Shown here: positions 1 to 8,581 of the stretch, piece after piece
How the letters are laid out: every line of letters begins with the position of its first letter
How positions within the stretch are numbered: the first letter of the stretch is position 1
Source of the DNA: Sphingomonas sp. UV9
GTDB taxonomy: Bacteria > Pseudomonadota > Alphaproteobacteria > Sphingomonadales > Sphingomonadaceae
Assembly: GCF_004101245.1 (NCBI RefSeq)
Contig: NZ_SCIN01000002.1
Coordinates: 744,001-808,000, forward strand
DNA length: 64,000 nucleotides
Direction: 5' to 3'
Program-made: the position numbers and the translations under genes
The notes under the pieces: generated by a model
Database searches by the model: none
What the model saw: the letters and a program-made list of their open reading frames with translations, nothing else
What the model was told of the DNA's origin: nothing

Positions 1-1
1 C

Positions 2-334
2 CGCCATCTCGACCGCCCGACACTCGACCTGCTGACCAATCCCGAGGTCATCGCGGTCAATCAGGCGAGCTACGACAATCAGCCGCACTTCGTCGCCGAT
101 GGCCTGCGCGTCTGGTCGGCGCGCGTGCCGGGATCGAAGGACCGCTATCTCGCGGTTTTTAACACGGACAAAACGGAGCGTGCTGTTCAGCTTCGTCTCG
201 ACATGATCGGCCTGGACGGACCGGTCGGTGTGCGCGATCTCTGGGCGCGGCGCGATCTCGCAAAAGCCTCCGGTACGCTGACGAAAAACCTGCCATCGCA
301 CGGTGCGGCACTGTATCGGCTCTCGCCCGGCTGA
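2..334 (+). CDS. Alpha-galactosidase-like glycoside hydrolase (GH27-type), C-terminal part
   Basis: Only the last 110 residues are in the window; the gene begins upstream. The visible part contains LLTNPEVIAVNQ, which resembles the end of the catalytic barrel of GH27 alpha-galactosidases, then a beta-rich tail with RVWSARV, RYLAVFNTD and VRDLWARRDL, typical of their C-terminal beta-sandwich domain. These enzymes remove terminal alpha-galactosyl residues from oligosaccharides. The gene lies 120 bases upstream of a TonB-dependent receptor on the same strand, so it probably belongs to one glycan-use locus. The family call rests on the C-terminus only; another alpha-galactosidase-like family is possible. 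Confidence 0.7.
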   Translation, partial: RHLDRPTLDLLTNPEVIAVNQASYDNQPHFVADGLRVWSARVPGSKDRYLAVFNTDKTERAVQLRLDMIGLDGPVGVRDLWARRDLAKASGTLTKNLPSHGAALYRLSPG

Positions 335-454
335 TCTGTTCTGCTGGTATGTCGGGCAAATTAACGCTTGCGTCGACGACCATCCGATCATAGCGAATGT
401 CCGAGTAATACCGGCTGCCGATAAGGTCGGATGGACATGCCAGGGAGAGGCCAA

Positions 455-3376
455 ATGGCGATGAAATCGTTGATTCTGTGTTCCGCATCGATCGCAGCCC
501 TGATGCTGGGAGCGCCCGCAAACGCGCAGGCCGTGCCAACCACGCCGCAGGATCAGGCCGACCTGCCGGCGACCGGAACGCCCGCGCGCGTCGATGGCGA
601 CACGGTTCAGACGCCGCCCGCGGCCAGCCCGCCGACCACCGATCAGACCGCAACCGATCAGACCGACGAGGACATCGTCGTTACCGGCGTCCGCGCCTCG
701 ATCGTCGGCGCGCTGAACGTCCGCAAGAATTCGATCCAGATCGTCGACTCGATCGTCTCGGAAGACGTCGGCAAGCTGCCCGACAACAACGTCGTCGAGG
801 CGCTCCAGCGCGTTACCGGCATTCAGGTCACCGACCGCGCCGGCGGCGAAGCGGCGACGATCACCATTCGAGGTCTGACCGATCCACTGACGACGCTGAA
901 CGGGCGCAACATCTTCACCGCGGCCGGCACGTCCTTCGCCCTGCAGGATATCTCGGCGAACCTCGTCAAGCAGGTGGATGTCTACAAGACCCGCTCGGCC
1001 GACCAGCTGGAAACGGGCCTGGCCGGGCAGATCGACGTACAGACCCGGCGCCCGCTCGATTTCGACGGCTTCACGATATCGGGCCTTGCACGCGGGCTCT
1101 ATTCGGAACTCGCCGACAAGGTGAACCCGAACGCCGCGCTGCTGATCAGCAACCGCTGGAACACCGGCATCGGCGATATCGGCCTGCTCGTGAACGGCAG
1201 CTACACGCGCGCCGAATTCCGCAACCAGAATTTGCAGGCCGGCGCGATGGTGCCGTTCGCGACGGAAAACCCGGTGGCGGGTTCGGGTCTCGCCCCGCTG
1301 GAACGGATCTTCCCGGGCGACAGGAACCAGAACTGGACGCCGGGCCTGGATGCAGGCCTGCCTACCGCGCCGGGTTCCACGCTCAACATCAACGGCGTCG
1401 ATACGCCCTATTACCTGTCGAGGGACGCGGTCATAGCGTCCGATCTCTACGGCAAGCGCGACCGTCGCGCGTTCAATGCCGCGCTGCAATGGGCGCCCAA
1501 CGACCGTTCGGTCTACACGGCGGAAGTCTTCTACACCGGCTTCAAGGGCAAGACGTTCAACAGCCTGAATTTCAGCTTCGTCGACTGGTGGGGCAACCTG
1601 CCGGCCGATCCGGGGTCGAGCTTCGAGCTGTTCGACGGGACGAACATCATCAAGTCGCGTCAGGCGGGAGCGGTCGCGGGGTTCAACAGCGGCGACACGG
1701 CCACCAACAAGACCGACAGCTATGTCTACGCGTTGAACGCCAAATGGGATGTGGCCGACCGCGGCAAGATCTCGGCCGACCTTACCTATCAGGACAGCAA
1801 GAACGAGACGTCGTTCTTCGCCATCCGCACGGATCGCAAGTCGCTCGACATCGACGTGGACTTCAACGCGGGCGGCGGGCTGCCGTCGTACAGCTTCGGC
1901 AATCAGGCCGTACTGACCGACGCGACGGCCTGGACGGTCGGCAACCTGTTCGACAGCGGTACCAAGAATACCGGCAGCGCGCTGACGATGATGCTGGATG
2001 GCGAATATTCGTGGGACGACGGATTCCTGCGCCGCATCAAGTCGGGCTTCCGCTTCGACGACCGCAAGGCCGACACGTTTGTCCGCGACCAGGGCGCGGG
2101 GGGGCTGGGCACCACGCTGGCGGCCTTCGGTGAAGGCACCCCCTTCACCAACAGCGGCTTCTTCGGCGGTCGGGCAGACATTCCCACGAGCTGGGTGCAG
2201 GCCGATCCGCGCACCATGGACCGGGATGCCGTCCGCACGCTGTATCGCGCCGTGGCGCCCGGCCTGTTGCTCTCCGATCAGCTGAGCTTCGGCCAGGTGT
2301 TCGGCATCTCGGAAACGAATCTGGCCGCCTATGCGCTTGCCGATGGCGAGGTCAGCATCTTCGGGCGTCCCCTGCAGCTTCAGGCAGGCGTACGCTATGT
2401 GGCGATCGACACCGATTATGATTATTTCGATCGCGGTGCCAACTTTGCCCGGACGAGCGTGTCCAACGGTTCGGAGAAGTGGCTGCCCTCGTTCACCGCG
2501 CGCTATGCAGTCACGAATAACCTGCGCATCCGCTTCAACTATGGCGAAACGCTACGGCGTCCCGCTTTCGGTGATCTGAACCCCAATCCGGTGCTCACGG
2601 GCGACCTGTCGCGCATCGGCTTCGGTTCGGGCACGTCGGGAACCGCGAACCTCACCCCGACCCATTCGAAGAATATCGATCTGGCGGTCGAATGGTATTT
2701 CGAACGCAACAGCGCGATCTACGTGACGGCCTTCCGGCGTCAAATCGACGGGTTGGTCGTGCCGCTGACGGTGCGGGAATCGATCCCGAACAACTATCTG
2801 CCGCGCAACGAGACCTATACCGAATCGTTCAACATCACCCGTCCGGTGAACGCCTCGGACGGCGTGCTGAAGGGCGTCGAACTGGGCCTGACCTATTTCC
2901 CGACCTACCTGCCCGGTCCCCTGAACGGCCTCGGTGTCACCGGCAGCGCGACGATCCTGGATTCCGAACAGACCATTCCTCTCACCAATGCGGCCGGCGA
3001 GATTACGGGATCGACGAAGTCGGCGTTCTTCGGCGTATCGAAACTGTCGTACAATGCCACGCTGGCCTATGATACCGGGCCGATCGGCGCGCGTCTGTCG
3101 TACGTCTGGCGCAAGGGCTTCCTGCAGAGCAACGATGGCCGGTCGTTTGCCAATCCGATCGGTCTCTGGCGCGCGCCGGAAAAGAGCCTGGACTTCCAGC
3201 TGACCTTGAACATCAACAAGGATATCGGCCTGACTTTCGACGCGGTGAACCTGACCAAGGCGAAGCAGCAGAATTATTACAAGTTCGGCGATGTCGGTAA
3301 CCCCGAGCAGTTCAACTCCAGTACGCTGCTGATCGACCGCACGTTCGCCATCGGTGCGCGCTATACGTTCAAATGA
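455..3376 (+). CDS. TonB-dependent outer-membrane receptor (sphingomonad/caulobacter carbohydrate type)
   Basis: This 973-residue protein probably imports a carbohydrate across the outer membrane using TonB energy. The start at 455 is preferred over the in-frame ATG at 431 because GGGAGAGG lies just upstream and it gives a clean signal peptide ending in the APANAQA region. A Pro/Thr-rich linker follows, then the TonB box region (DEDIVVTGVRAS), a plug domain (VGKLPDNNVVEALQRVTGIQV, TIRGL) and a long beta-barrel. The C-terminus ends in ARYTFK, close to the usual terminal aromatic signature. It sits between an alpha-galactosidase-like gene and a secreted glycoside hydrolase, which suggests a galactosylated glycan as substrate; the substrate is inferred. 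Confidence 0.93.
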   Translation: MAMKSLILCSASIAALMLGAPANAQAVPTTPQDQADLPATGTPARVDGDTVQTPPAASPPTTDQTATDQTDEDIVVTGVRASIVGALNVRKNSIQIVDSIVSEDVGKLPDNNVVEALQRVTGIQVTDRAGGEAATITIRGLTDPLTTLNGRNIFTAAGTSFALQDISANLVKQVDVYKTRSADQLETGLAGQIDVQTRRPLDFDGFTISGLARGLYSELADKVNPNAALLISNRWNTGIGDIGLLVNGSYTRAEFRNQNLQAGAMVPFATENPVAGSGLAPLERIFPGDRNQNWTPGLDAGLPTAPGSTLNINGVDTPYYLSRDAVIASDLYGKRDRRAFNAALQWAPNDRSVYTAEVFYTGFKGKTFNSLNFSFVDWWGNLPADPGSSFELFDGTNIIKSRQAGAVAGFNSGDTATNKTDSYVYALNAKWDVADRGKISADLTYQDSKNETSFFAIRTDRKSLDIDVDFNAGGGLPSYSFGNQAVLTDATAWTVGNLFDSGTKNTGSALTMMLDGEYSWDDGFLRRIKSGFRFDDRKADTFVRDQGAGGLGTTLAAFGEGTPFTNSGFFGGRADIPTSWVQADPRTMDRDAVRTLYRAVAPGLLLSDQLSFGQVFGISETNLAAYALADGEVSIFGRPLQLQAGVRYVAIDTDYDYFDRGANFARTSVSNGSEKWLPSFTARYAVTNNLRIRFNYGETLRRPAFGDLNPNPVLTGDLSRIGFGSGTSGTANLTPTHSKNIDLAVEWYFERNSAIYVTAFRRQIDGLVVPLTVRESIPNNYLPRNETYTESFNITRPVNASDGVLKGVELGLTYFPTYLPGPLNGLGVTGSATILDSEQTIPLTNAAGEITGSTKSAFFGVSKLSYNATLAYDTGPIGARLSYVWRKGFLQSNDGRSFANPIGLWRAPEKSLDFQLTLNINKDIGLTFDAVNLTKAKQQNYYKFGDVGNPEQFNSSTLLIDRTFAIGARYTFK

Positions 3377-3413
3377 TCCCGGCCCAATGATCCCGACACC
3401 AAGGAGAGACGGA

Positions 3414-5468
3414 ATGATCCGACGCGGTATGAAGTCGATCCTCCGCTTGGCCTTGCTGTTCGGTGCGGCCATTCCGGTCGTCGCCGCGCCGGCGGCGACC
3501 GCACCGTCGCTTGATACGCACCGCATCGCCCGCGAGCGATTCGGCAACGACGCGCCCTGGTACGAAGAGCGCATCCCGTTCTTCGAATCCGCCGACCCCA
3601 GGCTCGATGCCGTCTATTATTACCGCTGGTCGCTGTTCCGCGCGCACCAGCGCGATCTCGGCGCCGACGGGTATATCTCGACCGAGTTCCTCGACGACGT
3701 CGGCTGGCAGCTCGAACCCTATGCCAGCCTGAACGACGCCACCGGCTTCCATCTCGGGGAGGGGCGCTGGTTGCGCGACCGGCGCTTTGCCGACGATTAT
3801 ATCGATTTCATGTACCGGCGCGGCAACGATCGCCACTTCACCGATTACATGGCGGATTCGGTCTATGGCCGTTTCCTCGTCGATGGCGACAGGGCTGGCG
3901 CGACCCGGCATCTCGCGGCGATGCGGCGGCTATACACCGCGTGGAACGACCATTTCGACACGAGCAAGGGGCTGTACTGGGTCGAGCCTTTGCTCGACGC
4001 TACCGAATACACGATCTCGTCGATCGACGCGTCGGGCGGCAAGGACGGCTTCCGCGGCGGAGACTCGTTCCGCCCGTCGATCAACGCCTACATGTATGCC
4101 AACGCCCGCGCGATCGCCCGGCTGTCGACCATGACCGGGGACAAGGCCGGCGCCGCCGACTACGACGCGCGCGCCGCCGCGCTAAAGAGCCGCGTCCAGG
4201 CCGGCTTGTGGAGCGAACCGCTCGGCCACTTCATCGATCGCTACAAGGTCGACAATGCGTTCGTGAAATACTGGGCGCCGATCCGCGGGCGCGAACTCGT
4301 CGGCTATCTCCCCTGGACGTTCGACCTCGCCGCCGACGATGCCAGGTTCGCCGGAGCCTGGACGCACCTGCTCGCCAGGGACGGGCTGGGCGGCGCCGCC
4401 GGTATGCGGACCGTCGAGCCGAGCTACGAACACTACATGCGGCAATATCGCTACGAGGGTACCGCACCCGAATGCCAGTGGAACGGCCCGATCTGGCCGT
4501 TCCAGACCACCCAGGTGCTGACCGGCATGGCCAATCTGCTCGATCACTATCACCAGTCGGTGGTGACGCGCGGCGATTACATGCGGCTGCTGCGGCAATA
4601 TGCGGCGCTGCATTATCAGGGCGACCGGCTCGATCTGGAGGAGGATTACCACCCCGACACCGGCCGTCCGATCGTCGGACTGGCGCGCAGCCATCATTAT
4701 TTCCATTCGGGGTTCGCCGATCTGATCCTGACCGGCCTGGTCGGGATCCGCCCCCGCGCGGACGACATGCTCGAGGTCAATCCGCTGTTGCCCGGCGCGT
4801 CCGATCCGCAAGGGCTGGCGTGGTTCCGGATGCAGGACGTGCCCTATCACGGCCACAGCGTCGCGGTGACGTGGGATGTCGACGGCCGGCATTATGGCGG
4901 CAAGCCGGGCCTGACGATCGAGATCGACGGCCGGCGGGTCGCGCACAGCCCCACGCTGTCGCGTCTCGTCGTGCCGGTTGTGCGGGCAGCCGTGCCCGAA
5001 CTCCAGCGACCGATCGACCGCGCCGTGCAACTCGTCCGCGGCGCCTTCCCCAAGGGCAGCGCGTCGAGCGCCACCGACGTGGAAAACGTCCATGACGCGA
5101 TCGACGGCCGCGTCTGGTTCTTCCCCGAACTGCCCAACGGATGGTCGTCCCCCAAAGCGCCCGCCGCATCGTCCCCCAGATCATCGGCGCCGCAGTGGTA
5201 CGCGGTCGACTTCGGCAAACCGGTCACCGTGTCGCGCGCGGAACTGGCGTTCTTCGCCGACGGCAAGGACTTCGCCGCGCCGCGCTCGCTCCAGATCGAG
5301 GTCTGGGACGGCGGCCGTTGGAAGCCGCTCGGTGCGCCGGCCACCACACCCGTCGCCAACGGCATCACGACGGTCGGATGGACGCCGGTCTCGGCCAGCA
5401 AAATCCGGGTCAGCTTCCCCCAGATCCCCGCAACGCGCACCCGACTGGTCGAATTCAAGATTTTCTGA
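3414..5468 (+). CDS. Secreted glycoside hydrolase, MGH1-like (alpha/alpha)6 barrel with C-terminal discoidin-like domain
   Basis: A 684-residue exported enzyme. The start at 3414 follows AAGGAG at 3401-3406 and gives a signal peptide with a hydrophobic core (LRLALLFGAAIPVVAAPAA); an earlier in-frame ATG at 3354 overlaps the receptor gene and is unlikely. Residues about 45-480 resemble trehalase/GH63/mannosylglycerate-hydrolase-like six-hairpin domains (DDVGWQLEPYASLNDATGFH, CQWNGPIWPFQTTQ, YHPDTGRP). The last 150 residues resemble an F5/8 type C carbohydrate-binding domain (NVHDAIDGRVWFFPELPNGW, WYAVDFGKPVTVSRAEL). It starts 37 bases after the receptor stop, probably in one operon. The exact GH family and substrate cannot be fixed from sequence reading. 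Confidence 0.82.
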   Translation: MIRRGMKSILRLALLFGAAIPVVAAPAATAPSLDTHRIARERFGNDAPWYEERIPFFESADPRLDAVYYYRWSLFRAHQRDLGADGYISTEFLDDVGWQLEPYASLNDATGFHLGEGRWLRDRRFADDYIDFMYRRGNDRHFTDYMADSVYGRFLVDGDRAGATRHLAAMRRLYTAWNDHFDTSKGLYWVEPLLDATEYTISSIDASGGKDGFRGGDSFRPSINAYMYANARAIARLSTMTGDKAGAADYDARAAALKSRVQAGLWSEPLGHFIDRYKVDNAFVKYWAPIRGRELVGYLPWTFDLAADDARFAGAWTHLLARDGLGGAAGMRTVEPSYEHYMRQYRYEGTAPECQWNGPIWPFQTTQVLTGMANLLDHYHQSVVTRGDYMRLLRQYAALHYQGDRLDLEEDYHPDTGRPIVGLARSHHYFHSGFADLILTGLVGIRPRADDMLEVNPLLPGASDPQGLAWFRMQDVPYHGHSVAVTWDVDGRHYGGKPGLTIEIDGRRVAHSPTLSRLVVPVVRAAVPELQRPIDRAVQLVRGAFPKGSASSATDVENVHDAIDGRVWFFPELPNGWSSPKAPAASSPRSSAPQWYAVDFGKPVTVSRAELAFFADGKDFAAPRSLQIEVWDGGRWKPLGAPATTPVANGITTVGWTPVSASKIRVSFPQIPATRTRLVEFKIF

Positions 5469-5958
5469 ACGCCGCCGCGTGTCATCTCTTAATAGGCTGT
5501 TAATTACGTCCAACCCGATCGCTATCGATCCAATAGCGTTTGACCTTTGACTCGAGATTTGGCCTCAGATCCAACTTGGTCTGGGGAGGCCAGCATCGCG
5601 TTTCGCACCGCAGCGCGATGGGAGTGATCGGGGGTGATCGTGTTGCAGACTGCCAACCGCCCTCCGAAGATTGACGGGCGCCGACCGATTACTCGGTGAA
5701 ACGCGCTATCCGGGGGGATGACGGACATGAGGCAAAGGATTTTTACGGCGGTCGCGCGCGCATGGGCTGCGCTTCGCGATGCGATGCGGGTACCGCCCCA
5801 CGTACAACTCGCTCGATCGCAGTTTTCGTCCGGTGGCCGTTGCCATTCCTGTGGCGGCGAAGTGGCGATCGCCGAAACGGAATGCACCAGTTGCTGGTCC
5901 GAACGCCACGTTTGATCGCGCCCGACTGCGACGCCTTTCTAAAAAAGAGAATTTAGTC
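5469..5958. other. Intergenic stretch between glycoside hydrolase and SGNH hydrolase
   Basis: About 490 bases. Apart from the possible zinc-ribbon frame at 5727-5915, no gene, RNA or clear terminator is seen. An AT-rich run (TTAATAGGCTGTTAATTACG) follows the glycoside hydrolase stop, and AAAAAAGAGA precedes the next start. Confidence 0.5.
5727..5915 (+). CDS. Possible small zinc-ribbon protein
   Basis: A 62-residue open frame in an otherwise gene-free stretch. A GGGGGG run ends nine bases before the ATG, a good ribosome-binding distance. The C-terminus carries two CxxC pairs, CHSCGG and CTSCWSE, about ten residues apart, the layout of a zinc ribbon; the N-terminus is basic and amphipathic. 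No family is recognised. It may equally be a chance frame in high-GC DNA, so confidence is low. Confidence 0.3.
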   Translation: MRQRIFTAVARAWAALRDAMRVPPHVQLARSQFSSGGRCHSCGGEVAIAETECTSCWSERHV

Positions 5959-6675
5959 ATGATTAAAGCTGGTTCGCGGGGGCGAGGTCGTTCGACCTGG
6001 CTTTATCTCCTTGCGCTGGTGGTGGCGGCATCCGCGGGTTTCTGGGTTGCTGCGATCTCGTTTCAGTACAAGCTGAAGCCGTATTTCTATGCGGTGAAGA
6101 TCATCAACAGGGTGTCGGCGTTCGATCCGAACAAGGACTTCGTCTATCGGACCCTGTCGACGCTGTTCATCGAGCAGCCGTATCGAAAGGACGTCACGTT
6201 CCTCGGGGACTCGATCGTCGCGTTCGGGAAATGGGACGTGCTGCTGAAGGGGGTCGATGTCGACAACCACGGTATTCCGGGGGATACGACGCAGGGCCTG
6301 CTGCTGCGCCTTAGCCGGAACGAGGTCGTCGGGCGGACCGCGATCGTCATGCTGGGCGTCAACGATCTCAAGATGGAAATCCCGCGCGCGGCGACCGAGG
6401 CGAACCTCCGGGGCATCCTGCAGGCGCTCCGCGGCAAGCGCGTGATCCTGGTCGCGACGCTGAAAACCGGCATTCCCTCGACCAATGCAAAGCTCGCCCC
6501 GATCATCGAATTTGAGCGAAAACTCTGTACAGCCCCCACCTGCACCTTCCTAAACCCGAATCGCGATCTGGCGCCCATGGGGTATCTGAAGCCTGAATAC
6601 ACAGTGGATGGCGTGCACCTTAACTGGCGTGGATATCGTACGCTCGCCAACCAATTATCGGCCGCTACCAGCTAA
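5959..6675 (+). CDS. SGNH/GDSL-type hydrolase, membrane-anchored or secreted
   Basis: A 238-residue protein of the SGNH esterase/lipase superfamily. The start at 5959 is chosen because AAAAGAGA precedes it and it puts an N-terminal basic stretch plus one hydrophobic segment (TWLYLLALVVAASAGFWVAA) first, acting as signal or anchor. The catalytic blocks are visible: block I FLGDSI with the nucleophilic Ser, block II glycine in HGIPGDTT, block III GVND, and block V DGVHLNWRGY with the Asp/His pair. The enzyme probably de-esterifies a glycan or lipid in the periplasm. It has no clear operon partner; the preceding sugar-degradation locus is on the same strand but 490 bases away. Confidence 0.85.
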   Translation: MIKAGSRGRGRSTWLYLLALVVAASAGFWVAAISFQYKLKPYFYAVKIINRVSAFDPNKDFVYRTLSTLFIEQPYRKDVTFLGDSIVAFGKWDVLLKGVDVDNHGIPGDTTQGLLLRLSRNEVVGRTAIVMLGVNDLKMEIPRAATEANLRGILQALRGKRVILVATLKTGIPSTNAKLAPIIEFERKLCTAPTCTFLNPNRDLAPMGYLKPEYTVDGVHLNWRGYRTLANQLSAATS

Positions 6676-7038
6676 TCGGCGCAACGCGCGACGGTCGGGT
6701 GCCGGATGCGCGATGTGATTGCCAGAGGTTGGCGCGCCGAACTCGGTTAATCGGCCAGAAGCCTTGTAATACCGCAAACTCAGCAGTGCTTCTAGGCTGA
6801 CTGCGTTTCGGTTCGCACTAGAATCCGGCATGTCCTGAAATGGAGGGATTGCAGTCGGGCGGCTTTGCTTACGCTTGCGGCTCGAAGTAGACTTTCGCTT
6901 GGGTGAATGATCCATGTCTGGCCAGTTTCGAACGTATCGTGCAAGCAACAGCCATTCCTATGACGCAAAGTAACCACGGCATGAGGATCTCGATATATCG
7001 CTTGTTTTCGTTGCGGCTATGTAGAGTCTATCCGTCAC
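6676..7038. other. Intergenic region with no recognised gene
   Basis: About 360 bases of lower GC than its surroundings between convergent genes. Short frames on the minus strand have no recognisable features. I see no strong terminator hairpin. Confidence 0.5.
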
Positions 7039-8466
7039 TTAACCATAGTAATTATTGAGAAATGGTTCGAGATGGCGGCTATAGCGGTGTCCTGATCCTA
7101 TCGCACTGCGACTGATCGGTTGGCGTACCTGGGCGACGCTGGAGGTGAGCACAACACGTTCAGTCTTGTGGGGCGAAAGCGTACGGCGGTCTTGTGGCAG
7201 GCCCGCATGGGCGACAATATTGGAAATCCAGACGTCGGGATCGGTGACCAGCGCTTCATAGTCGACGCAGAGCAACCGACTCCCGAGGCGCGCCTGCCAG
7301 AAGGTGAACAGTCGGTCTTCCAGCGCGAAATGCGCGGCGATCGTCTCCTGCGACCAGCTCCACGGCACGCCGCGTGCGAAATAGGTATGAAAACACGACC
7401 ATGCCGCGTCCAGCGGATCGCGTCGCAGCCAGATGATCGGTGCATCCGGCATCAGTGTCGCGACCAGTCCCAGCATTCGGCTTGCATCAAGCGTCTTGTC
7501 GACGACGCGGGCGCCGGGAGCAAAGCGCTCACCGACGAGGTGGTCGTAGAGCCCGACCAATTCGGCGTGGCCGCGGCCCGTGCGGGTGAACGCCGCCAGC
7601 GCATCGGGACCGAGCCCCCCGGCATCCTGCGCGATCGTCGACAACACGTTCAGTTCCCCGCCCCCCGCCACCGCGGGATGGCTCGCGAGACTATGTTCGA
7701 CCAACGTCGTGCCGGACCGGGGCAGACCGGTCACGAACAGGCGCGTCGGCCCGGGCGCGTGATCGAAATGCGGTAGCGCGACGCCGTCCCACGCCGCGAC
7801 GACCGCATCCGCCTGGGCGCGATCGGCCGCTGCGTCGTACCGGCGCTCCGCCCGCACCAGCGCGGCCCCCTGCGCAAAGGCAGCGAAGGCAGTGTCGATA
7901 TCGCCGATGTCATCGAGCGCCTTGCCCAGAGCGTAAGACAGTGCCGCACGCGCCCCGTCCGGCACCGCAGTGGCCGCGGTCAGGCGCAACCGGGCCAGCA
8001 ACGGATCGCCTTGCGTAAAACGGTGAATCGCGGACAGCTCGAGCCACGTCTGGCCAGACCGTGGATCGGCGTCGAGCACCATGCCGAAATAGCGGCGTGC
8101 GTCGTCAAACAATCCAGCCTCGGACGAAAGCGCTCCCATGAAATGCGCCAGCCGGATTTCACGCGGCGACGCTTCGAGCAGCGGCGCGGCACAGGCGCGG
8201 GCATCGGCGTTACGACCGGCGCGCGCGAGCATCACCGCTTCGGCGAATCGGTGCATGCGATCGTCGGGAGCCGCCGCGCGATGACGGCGGACCGCACGGA
8301 GTGCGAGCGTCCACTCGCCGTGCTGCGCGAGTATTTCCGCGAAAGCGGCCCAGCGATCGCCCACCACGAGGTCGCGATCGAGCCAATCCGCCAGCAGCGC
8401 GTTGATACCGCGGCGGTCGCGTGTCGCGATCATAGCTTGGAGGTCGGCGAGGGGGGCGGGGGTCAT
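7039..8466 (-). CDS. TPR-containing sulfotransferase
   Basis: A 475-residue protein whose start at 8466 is preceded by GGTGGAGATC on the minus strand; a longer frame reaching 8562 would run through a terminator and is rejected. The first ~230 residues are helical repeats with TPR-like spacing (DDARRYFGMVLDADPRSGQTWLELS). The C-terminal half is a sulfotransferase domain: the 5'-phosphosulfate-binding loop is FVTGLPRSGTTLVE near residue 245 and the 3'-phosphate-binding region is IIWLRRDPLDAAWSCF. This family moves sulfate from PAPS to a hydroxyl or tyrosine acceptor. It lies downstream of an Oar-type TonB receptor on the same strand, separated by a terminator. The acceptor is unknown. Confidence 0.88.
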   Translation of the reverse strand: MTPAPLADLQAMIATRDRRGINALLADWLDRDLVVGDRWAAFAEILAQHGEWTLALRAVRRHRAAAPDDRMHRFAEAVMLARAGRNADARACAAPLLEASPREIRLAHFMGALSSEAGLFDDARRYFGMVLDADPRSGQTWLELSAIHRFTQGDPLLARLRLTAATAVPDGARAALSYALGKALDDIGDIDTAFAAFAQGAALVRAERRYDAAADRAQADAVVAAWDGVALPHFDHAPGPTRLFVTGLPRSGTTLVEHSLASHPAVAGGGELNVLSTIAQDAGGLGPDALAAFTRTGRGHAELVGLYDHLVGERFAPGARVVDKTLDASRMLGLVATLMPDAPIIWLRRDPLDAAWSCFHTYFARGVPWSWSQETIAAHFALEDRLFTFWQARLGSRLLCVDYEALVTDPDVWISNIVAHAGLPQDRRTLSPHKTERVVLTSSVAQVRQPISRSAIGSGHRYSRHLEPFLNNYYG

Positions 8467-8523
8467 GGATGATCTCCACCATTCGTGGGTGGCGATGTCA
8501 AAGGAGGCAGCCCCCTGACACAA

Positions 8524-8560
8524 ACAAAAAGAGGGGCGACACCGTGCGGTGCCGCCCCCC
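8524..8560 (-). terminator. Rho-independent terminator of the Oar-type receptor gene
   Basis: On the minus strand an 11-bp stem (GGGGCGGCACC pairing with GGTGTCGCCCC, one G-U pair, four-base loop) is followed by CTCTTTTTG. The stem spans 8533-8558 and the T-run lies at 8526-8530. It sits just after the receptor stop at 8582 and before the sulfotransferase start at 8466, so much receptor transcription should end here. Confidence 0.85.
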
Positions 8561-8581
8561 ATGGTAGATCAGGCCGTAGCG

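Noticed and set aside
7098..7762. Plus-strand frames inside the sulfotransferase gene
   Set aside because: Antisense shadows; the sulfotransferase motifs on the minus strand are unambiguous.
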